This document shows positions 57,401 to 64,000 of a stretch of DNA of 64,000 nucleotides, piece by piece. The notes beneath the pieces are model-generated. The model worked only from the letters and a program-made list of their open reading frames with translations, did no database searches and had not been told where the DNA came from. Every line of letters starts with the position of its first letter. The stretch's first letter is position 1. The DNA lies in assembly GCA_033439685.1 (NCBI GenBank), contig JAUEDM010000006.1, positions 3,410,001-3,474,000 on the forward strand. The letters run 5' to 3'. Both the position numbers and the translations under genes were made by a program. The stretch is from Apodospora peruviana. Its lineage: Eukaryota > Ascomycota > Sordariomycetes > Sordariales > Lasiosphaeriaceae.

Positions 57401-57637
57401 TCCGGAGCTGGAGTGGGGACCTTTGGGTCTGGGGAAGAGGTCGAAAATGGTGGAGGGGAATGTCCGATTTGTGCGAGGGAGAACTCGACGATACGGGCGC
57501 TCAAGAAGAGCCAGGAGGAGAACGCGCAGCGGCATGAGTTGTTTAGGGACAGTTTGGAGAGGAGCGAGGATAGGTTTAGGACTGTTGCGGAGTGGTTTGG
57601 CCGTGGGGTGATGGGGCCTGCTACTGTTGGGCAGTGA
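54459..57637 (+). CDS. VPS11: VPS11/PEP5, HOPS-CORVET core subunit with RING-H2
   Basis: Core subunit of the HOPS and CORVET tethers, which drive fusion at the vacuole and endosome. Exons 54459-54857, 54918-55544, 55604-56173 and 56228-57637 give 1001 residues, matching the family; all introns are phase 0. The N-terminal beta-propeller includes DFFEATQINI and SGSESLFLGSYDGHV. A helical clathrin-type repeat region follows (YQRNLYTLAVEVAQK, KCNYDEAMTQYIKAI). A RING-H2 finger ends it at about 893-950: CSQCGS, FLCKHSFHQRCL, then CPIC. A coiled segment precedes the RING (ERERKDIAENRRD). The start codon is preceded by a 5-codon overlapping ORF. Confidence 0.95.
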
Positions 57638-57966
57638 GGCTTTTGGGGCTTTTGGAGTTTCAATATGTGGTATGGTAGACATGGTAGTGATAATGTGGAA
57701 TGAGAGGAGTGATGATACCTTTTTTTTTTGCCTTTCTATGATTATATGTTGAAAATCCCGAGGGATATACAAACATGCAAAGACTACAATATGTATCACT
57801 ACCCCAAAGTAAGGACGAGCGAGCACGAATCAAGGCTTAGTCAAGTGCATGAAGGGAAAGGCCTTAAAGGGGAATTTATATATTTCCAAGATGTGTATTA
57901 TCTATAATTATATGCTTTCCTTTCCATCTTGCTTTTTTATCAGTACAGCCTGTTATTACATGTATC
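57638..57966. other. Convergent 3' ends VPS11 / AIM22
   Basis: About 0.33 kb. A T10-type run near 57720 and AT-rich sequence fit transcription ends from both sides. No gene. Confidence 0.5.
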
Positions 57967-59469
57967 TTACGTCTCATAAGAAAGATAAGAACTTCTTTCT
58001 GGTGTTTCAGGCGTCGGTGCCGTGGATAGCATACGGTGCAACCAAAGGGCAGCAGCCGGCGAGGAGCATTCCTTCCTGAGATGATTGAAAAAAGAGTCCC
58101 ACACAGCCAAGTCGTAGAGAGGTTTTTTGATGAGTTGTCCACCAATGTCATGTTCTTCTCCGGGACGACCAAAACCAGCGATGCTGACGTCTTCAACCTT
58201 GCCGTGGTAGGCTGTGAGGCGGAATCGGAACTAAAGGAGGGCATAATAAGTGAGTTATGGGCTCGTTGGCGCGATATATAAGGCCAAAGAAAAAATAAAA
58301 AATAAAAAAATAACTTACATCCGGAGGCAGGTCCAGGGGTAAGGGGGGACGTGGTCGGGGGTCATCCTCTGTTGGGTGGGTGGAGAAGGTGAATTTGGGC
58401 GTCTGTCCATAGATCCATCCTCGAGACTGGATATTCCCATATCAGCAATAACTTTTGGGTTTTTGAGGGAAAGGACTAGAAAAAGAGGAACAAGTACCTT
58501 CAACTCCGTCATCCCATCTTTAATCTCCTGTACCAGCTCAGCTTGTCCCTCTTGAATACCACTGCTCTGACGCAGAATGGAGGACCTTGTGGTTCCGTGC
58601 ATGGCCGCAAACGTTGCTGCCACGCGGCGCATAAAGATGTCACCGGGCAGCCCGACGTTTGCGACCGCTGACCGCACGCTGTCCACGCCGCGTGCCTTGA
58701 TGTACGGCTCCGCGGGCGACCTGAGCAGCTCCGGGATCCGCTCGAGGTTACGCGAACTGAGCAGCATGGTACCGTGGTGGAGCGCCCGCAGCCGAGTGAG
58801 CTTGTACGCTGACCCAGACACCTTGACGGTCTTTTCGTCATCAACGACTCCAGATTCCGAAGTCCACTCCAGGACAATATCGTGGCGCTCGTTGACGCGC
58901 GGCTTACCGCCGCCTCCGATTCCGATGGGGCGGCCGTGATTATCCTCCAAGTACCATGGCCTCGGCCCGCCCAGTGCGCGGGCGACCATCTCTGCGTGCT
59001 TGTCGCGGGTGAAGTTGGCCGACGGGCAGATGACGCTCCAGTTGACATTACCCAGATCATGAAACACGGTGCCGCCGCCGGAGCGTCGTCGGACCAGCTC
59101 GATCGGAGAAGGCCTTCCTGCCGTGCGCGCCTCCTCCAAAGCGAGCTGGGGGAGGTTGACCTCCAACCAGGGGTTTTGGTTGCGGCCAATTACGACGCAC
59201 GGCCGGTTGACATAGAGGAAGAGGACGGTCGACTCCGGGTGCGAATTCTGGAGGAGATAGTGCTCGATGGCCAGGTTGAAGTACGGGTTGTTACTTCTTG
59301 AGTGCCAGACCTGTATTTGCTCGGTTTTTATCCTTTCTATTTGGATATCTGAAAGGAACCGGCGAGCCTGATAGGGAAGGCGACTTGTGAACGAAAGTCT
59401 TGTTGACGCGCTGTAAAATAGGCTTCTCTGGCCTGCTCGCAGGCTTGTGAGGGCCATTGATGAGACCAT
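57967..59469 (-). CDS. AIM22: Mitochondrial lipoate-protein ligase A family (Aim22-like)
   Basis: Attaches lipoate or octanoate to the E2/GcvH proteins of mitochondrial dehydrogenase complexes. Exons on the complement: 58498-59469, 58319-58426 and 57967-58230, giving 447 residues. Introns gtactt..ccag and gtaagt..ttag restore the family tail (GWIYGQTPKFTFSTHP; FRFRLTAYHGKVED). Catalytic-domain marks are RRRSGGGTVFHDLGNVNWS, NPYFNLAIEHYLL, CVVIGRNQNPW and the adenylation lysine in VSGSAYKLTRLRALHHGTM. The first ~40 residues are basic and Ser-rich, a likely mitochondrial presequence. ATG 59469 is used; ATG 59457 four codons later is equally possible. Divergent from ARO2. Confidence 0.9.
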
Positions 59470-59871
59470 ATTTGTTAAGACTTCATTGTTTCGTTGTCAA
59501 TGATGCTATTTATCCCGGCTCCGTGAAGACGAACAATGAGCGTTCAATGAGTGAGTGCAGGAACGCGCTCATCGAGGTCATCTTGCAGCAAACGAAAGAA
59601 CCCGCGATTAAGCGACACCGGCTGCAGCCACTAGCTGTATATGGCCCGTGCGCTGATGGACGGGTCCGCTCGCTCCGGTACGCCGGGGTGCCCCTGGTCA
59701 GCGGCAGAGTGGTTCGGTGGGGGGCCGATGACGGCCGTGGAGGGGTTGAGAGGCAGGTGTTCAGTTCGCAACTGGGCTTAGAAATTTCAAAGTCAGAAAG
59801 TCATCCCATTGCTTGGATACACCGACAAAGATTTAGGACAGTCATTCACAATACCCGCACAAGCACCCAAA
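59470..59871. promoter_or_regulatory. Bidirectional promoter AIM22 / ARO2
   Basis: 402 bases between divergent starts. ARO genes are often under general amino-acid control, but only near-matches to TGACTCA occur (TGACTT-type half sites on the minus strand around 59799-59812). No ORF is supported. Confidence 0.55.
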
Positions 59872-61220
59872 ATGTCCACGTTTGGCGAACACTTTCGGGT
59901 TACGACGTATGCCTTTTCGTGTTGATACCATCACCCTTAACCAAATCGCTAACCAAAGACAGCTATGGCGAGTCACATTGCCGTTCCGTCGGCTGCATCG
60001 TCGACGGATGCCCTCCCGGTATGGAGCTCACCGAGGACGACATCCAGCCCCAGATGACCCGACGCCGCCCCGGCCAGAGCAACATCACGACCCCGCGAAA
60101 CGAGAAAGACAGGGTCCTCATCCAGTCCGGCACCGAGTTCGGCGTTACCCTAGGCACGCCAATTGGCATGATGGTCCTCAACGAAGACCAGCGGCCAAAA
60201 GACTACGGTAACTCGACAATGGACAGATTCCCCCGACCAAGCCACGCAGACTGGACCTACCTCGAGAAGTATGGCGTCAAGGCAAGCAGCGGCGGCGGAC
60301 GCAGCAGCGCGCGCGAGACCATCGGCCGCGTCGCCGCCGGCGCCATCGCCGAGAAATACCTCCGACTCGCCTACGGCGTCGAAATCGTCGCCTTCGTCAC
60401 CTCGGTCGGCAACCTCCACCTCTTCCCGCCGACAGCAGAACACCCGTCCCCGAGCACCTCCCCGGCCTTTCTGTCCCTGATCCAGTCCATCGACCGCAAG
60501 ACGGTCGACAACTACCTGCCCGTGCGCTGCCCCGACACCACGGCGAACCAGAAGATGGTCGACCTCATCTCCGACTTCCGCGACCGCGCCGACAGCATCG
60601 GCGGCACCGTCACCTGCGTGATCCGCAACGCGCCCTCGGGGCTCGGCGAGCCGTGCTTCGACAAGCTCGAGGCTACCCTCGCACACGCCATGCTCAGCAT
60701 CCCCGCCACCAAAGGCTTCGAGATCGGGTCCGGTTTCGGCGGGTGTGAGATCCCCGGCTCGACGCACAACGACCCGTTTGTTCCCGTCACCGACGACATC
60801 CAGGTGCCGTCCGGCGTGGCCGAGAGCGGCGCCGCGCGCAACGGCCAGCCGCGGCCCAAGCTGACCACCAAGACCAACTATTCGGGAGGCATTCAGGGCG
60901 GCATCAGCAACGGCGCTCCCATCTACTTTAGAGTTGCCTTCAAGCCGGCAGCCACCATCGGGCAGGAGCAGATGACGGCGACGTACGATGGTGACGCCGA
61001 GGGCATTCTGGCTGCCAAGGGACGCCATGACCCCTGTGTGGTCCCGCGCGCGGTGCCGATTGTCGAGGCGATGGCCGCGCTGGTGATCATGGACGCCGTT
61101 CTTGCGCAACAGGCACGCCACACGGCCAAGAGCCTGCTTCCGCCGCTGAAGCAGACCATCAACTCTGGGAAGCCGACCGGGAATGGGGTCACCGAGCAGG
61201 TAAACCCTACACAGCAATAG
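59872..61220 (+). CDS. ARO2: Chorismate synthase
   Basis: Last step of the shikimate pathway: converts 5-enolpyruvylshikimate-3-phosphate to chorismate using reduced FMN. Fungal enzymes also reduce the flavin themselves. Exons 59872-59906 and 59963-61220 give 430 residues; the first exon is 35 nt (MSTFGEHFRVTT) and the intron (gtatgc..gacag) falls inside TTY|GESH in phase 2. Signatures: YGESHC, RRRPGQSNITTPRNEKD, SSGGGRSSARETIGRVAAG, SGFGGCEIPGSTHND and YSGGIQGGISNGAPI, then RHDPCVVPRAVPI. Length and order match the family. An open frame upstream is not coding; the ATG context matches homologues. Confidence 0.97.
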
Positions 61221-62263
61221 AGGGAGTTTTGAAGTCCTTAGTGCGGGTACGTTTGCAGGAGTGTTAGAGGTGGGAATTGTCAGCGGATGAGCCACAGGTA
61301 ATCTTTGAACGTGAGACAGTCTTCGACCTTGGTTTAAGCCAGCCAGAGATGTATCTTAGGAGGAATAAGGTAAGTATTATTGAGATACCCATATAATTGG
61401 TTGTCTCGTTTCGTCTGGTATTTGTTCTTAGTTGAGTGGGTGGATGAATGGGTTTCTTTTGATCTGTTCAACACAAAAATGACATGGGATGGATAGACCG
61501 GTGTTTAAAACTCAACTTCGAGAACAGGGGATACGGAATAGGGGCAGGCTTGCATTATCATCCCATATATAAGAAAGATCAGAGAATTATTTGCAGGAGA
61601 GACGGATGGGGCAGAGGATGAAACAAACACTGAGCATCTCATCATTTCATCATGGTATCAAGCATCCAAGATAACTTGGACATATTGGTTGATACGGCTT
61701 CAACGTAGGTAAATTCAACAATGAGGTAAATCAAATATATTTATCTAGCGATCTTATGTAACTGTGCGATATATATGTCCATCTTTGTGCTCCATGAATT
61801 CGTCGTGCCTTGGTGTATTAAAATCCCTCAAATAAGATGGTAACAACGATGCAAACAAAGCAGGGGAGTAACAAATCGGGTCGCTATGCTAACAGCCAAA
61901 GAATACCTAAGCAGAGAAAGCAAAGCGAGCGGGGGGGAACAGAAAACCAACGCTAAATGTACTATGCTATTCCATCAATTCGTTATCCATTCATTTCCTT
62001 CCATCCATATTTATCACAACCTTTTCCTTCCATATCTTCCTGTTTACCGATTGGTGCCATGGATTATGGACACGTTCCAGTTTGTACACATCGCAAGGAA
62101 CCAAATCCGCAACAACTCATATGATAAGCCAGATGGATGGACAGAAAGTCTCGAGACAGAAGGCAGACAACAAATCCGACAAGATAAATAGGTACGGAAA
62201 GATCTCAATATCTGACCATCCCAGTCCAGTAGGCAGAGAGAGGTCTGTCTGACGTTCGTAGCC
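61221..62263. other. Convergent intergenic region, AT-rich
   Basis: About 1 kb between ARO2 and the membrane protein gene. No coding bias, repeat array or RNA gene is seen. Confidence 0.5.
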
Positions 62264-64000
62264 TCACAACTCCTCATGCATAACAACTGCAGTAGCCGAA
62301 GCGTCCATGTCATCACGTGCCACAGACACGGTAACCCTAACAGTCTCGGTCTCGTAGACCGTCTCCTCGACCGTCTGAGGCACAGCCGTCTCGGTGATCC
62401 GGGAGGCGGTATCTGTCTCCTCGGCGTGCGCCGTGACGACGCTGACGGTCACCGTTTCGGTGACGGTCTCGAAGACGCGCACTGTAGTCTTCTGGCTTAT
62501 TATCGACGTGCAAGGTGAGGTGGTCGGTGTGACTGCGCTCGCTGTCGTGGTGTTATCTGCGTCGTTGTCTGCATTTTCTTGAGTTGAGGGGGTATCGACA
62601 GCCGTGTCTGAAGTCTCGGGCTCGTCCTGGGGGGCAGACTGGAAGGGTGCGTTGATGTCTGGGGCGGATGATTCCTTCTCTGACAACTCTTCTTGGGAGG
62701 AAGAAATCGTAGACTCAGGCTCGGTGACAGACATCGCCTCGGATACCTCGTCAAAAAGAGCAGCTTCAGGTGCATGGCCTGTTGGCAGGGCCTCTGGTTC
62801 CGGGGCAACAGACTCGGAAGCATCGGTTGCATGAGCTGTTGGCACCTCGTCCGCCGCAGAGGACGTGTTCACCAAACCATCTGCTTCGTCCAGCACTTCC
62901 TCATCATCAGACTGGTCGACATCAACCTCTCCGACCAAGTGCACTGGAATTTCCAAGACTGCCTGCGACGGAGTGGTAGCAGCAGCAGCCAACGTCAAGG
63001 CCTCCTGCAAATTAGCAGCCACGTTAACAACCGAGCCCACCAACTCTTCTTGAACAGTGCTCGTGGCAGCCTGCACAACAACAGCACCGACACTTGTAGG
63101 TGTATTCATAACCGTATCGATCATCACATCCGGCTGCTGCTGCTGTTTCGCATCATACTGATACACAGCAGGAGGGCCAGCAGCCGCCCCTCCTGCAAAA
63201 GTTGCCACTGCTGTTTGTTGTGGCGACCTCATAAGGATCGTCAAAACAAAAAGACACAGCACAATAATCGCCACATTTTTCGGATCCCGCAAGAGCACCT
63301 TGAACGCCTCGAGTAATAACTCGGTGAACGAGGCATTCTCGAGATCGAGATGAGGGCTTCGGCGCTGTGTCTCGGCCGCCGCCGCAACACGCGCTCCACG
63401 GCGTTCGTAGACCTCCTCGGAGGGAGACCGCGGTGTCGCTCGCGACAACGGGATATACGAGTTGTCGGAGTGTGGCTGCGGTCTAGTTGAAGTGGGCTCA
63501 GCGTATGTAGACGAAGTCGTCGCGTCGGGCAGAGGCAGATGGAGAGGTGTGATTTCTCCGCCGTATATCTCACGCAGACGTTCCTCGTCACGGCGTAATC
63601 GTTCCTCCGACATGTCGATCGGTTCCGGATGATGACGGGAATGTTGGTAGCGTTGAGGTGAGCGCCTGAGGGTGGAACGTATTGCCGGAAGAGTGATGGG
63701 TGGTGATGAGACGCGTATGGCGGTGGGAGAAGATGGTTGAAGTAGTGGCGATGCGTGCATAGCGATTTGCATGGCTGCTGCTGCTGCTGCCGGGGGTGGA
63801 GAGGAGGGCATAACTGATGATTGGCGTTGTTCCTGCACATCCATGTAGGAAGAAGAAGAGTCGACGAGATCATCGCTTGTTGCAACAGGGAGAGTCTGCT
63901 GCTCGCTGTCCACTGTCTCGTCCTGCACACCAAGATGGGGATTTATACCCACCGTCTCTTGCTCGAGTACCGGCAAAGTCTGCTCCTCCTCCTCTTCGTC
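62264..64000 (-). CDS. Single-span membrane protein with Thr/Val-rich C-terminus (5' end off the right edge)
   Basis: Open frame from the stop at 62264 through base 64000; the visible 578 residues lack an N-terminus, so the start and any first exons lie beyond the window. The visible N-terminal part is acidic, then Pro/Ser/Arg-rich (SPPITLPAIRSTLRRSPQR, ERLRRDEERLREIYGGEI). One membrane span follows a basic flank (RDPKNVAIIVLCLFVLTILM), consistent with an N-in topology. The C-terminal half is acidic, Ser/Thr-rich and probably O-mannosylated, ending in repeats of TVT type (VFETVTETVTVSVV; YETETVRVTVSV). No enzyme domain. It resembles uncharacterised fungal proteins; a surface-sensor-like role is only a guess. 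Confidence 0.75.
   Translation of the reverse strand, partial: DEEEEEQTLPVLEQETVGINPHLGVQDETVDSEQQTLPVATSDDLVDSSSSYMDVQEQRQSSVMPSSPPPAAAAAAMQIAMHASPLLQPSSPTAIRVSSPPITLPAIRSTLRRSPQRYQHSRHHPEPIDMSEERLRRDEERLREIYGGEITPLHLPLPDATTSSTYAEPTSTRPQPHSDNSYIPLSRATPRSPSEEVYERRGARVAAAAETQRRSPHLDLENASFTELLLEAFKVLLRDPKNVAIIVLCLFVLTILMRSPQQTAVATFAGGAAAGPPAVYQYDAKQQQQPDVMIDTVMNTPTSVGAVVVQAATSTVQEELVGSVVNVAANLQEALTLAAAATTPSQAVLEIPVHLVGEVDVDQSDDEEVLDEADGLVNTSSAADEVPTAHATDASESVAPEPEALPTGHAPEAALFDEVSEAMSVTEPESTISSSQEELSEKESSAPDINAPFQSAPQDEPETSDTAVDTPSTQENADNDADNTTTASAVTPTTSPCTSIISQKTTVRVFETVTETVTVSVVTAHAEETDTASRITETAVPQTVEETVYETETVRVTVSVARDDMDASATAVVMHEEL

Noticed and set aside
1..64000. Transposons, RIP-mutated repeats, CRISPR arrays, secondary-metabolite cluster
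   Set aside because: No transposase, reverse transcriptase, long repeat, AT-rich RIP tract, array or PKS/NRPS gene was seen; only microsatellites and one short foldback.

Overview
The window is nuclear DNA of a filamentous ascomycete, most likely a sordariomycete. The genes have short introns (about 50-110 nt, GTRNGT-type donors, CTRAC/CTAAC-like branch sites), GC-rich third codon positions, and typically fungal products (Zn2Cys6 regulator, Ser/Thr-rich GPI proteins, tetraspanin). The species cannot be named from sequence alone. Two genes run off the window edges. No transposase, CRISPR array, rRNA or prophage was seen. One intron-containing tRNA-Arg gene was found.

Layout. 1-2915 (-): 5' part of an EDE1/Eps15-type endocytic scaffold. 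4102-5958 (-): alpha-tubulin in seven exons. 7279-9179 (-): a polytopic membrane protein gene cut by an in-frame TAG. 10581-12361 (+): a Ser/Thr-rich protein with signal peptide and GPI signal. 12862-13244 (+): DPH3. 13971-14426 (-): a small GPI protein. 15190-18677 (-): cytosolic leucyl-tRNA synthetase, with two perfect TGACTCA cross-pathway-control sites upstream. 19091-19593 (+): a small protein with one membrane segment. 19915-20536 (-): AP-3 sigma, divergent from frataxin at 21122-21804 (+). 22711-23646 (-): a tetraspanin. 23647-26633: a 3-kb gene-poor stretch with a foldback element. 26634-33013 (+): a DOCK-family exchange factor.

Second half. 34728-36461 (-): a probable type II glycosyltransferase. 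38857-40270 (-): a fungal zinc-finger protein. 41798-42085 (+): a two-exon gene for 78 residues. 42322-45184 (-): a regulator with two tandem Zn2Cys6 clusters, divergent from a nitrilase at 45929-47584 (+). 47704-47805 (+): tRNA-Arg(UCU). 48667-50106 (-): a low-complexity Ser-rich protein. 51104-53965 (+): MLH3. 54459-57637 (+): VPS11. 57967-59469 (-): an AIM22-type lipoate ligase, divergent from chorismate synthase (ARO2) at 59872-61220 (+). 62264 to the right edge (-): a single-span membrane protein, 5' end missing.

Most of this is conserved housekeeping: endocytosis and vacuolar traffic (EDE1, AP-3 sigma, VPS11), translation (LeuRS, DPH3, tRNA-Arg), mitochondrial cofactors (frataxin, AIM22) and DNA repair (MLH3). 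There is no evident biosynthetic cluster. The observations most worth a second look are the double zinc cluster, the amber-interrupted membrane gene, the foldback at 24061-24143, the missing catalytic glutamate in MLH3, and the nitrilase insertion with a repeated RRxS motif. All splice models were made by reading reverse complements by eye; phases were checked for each.
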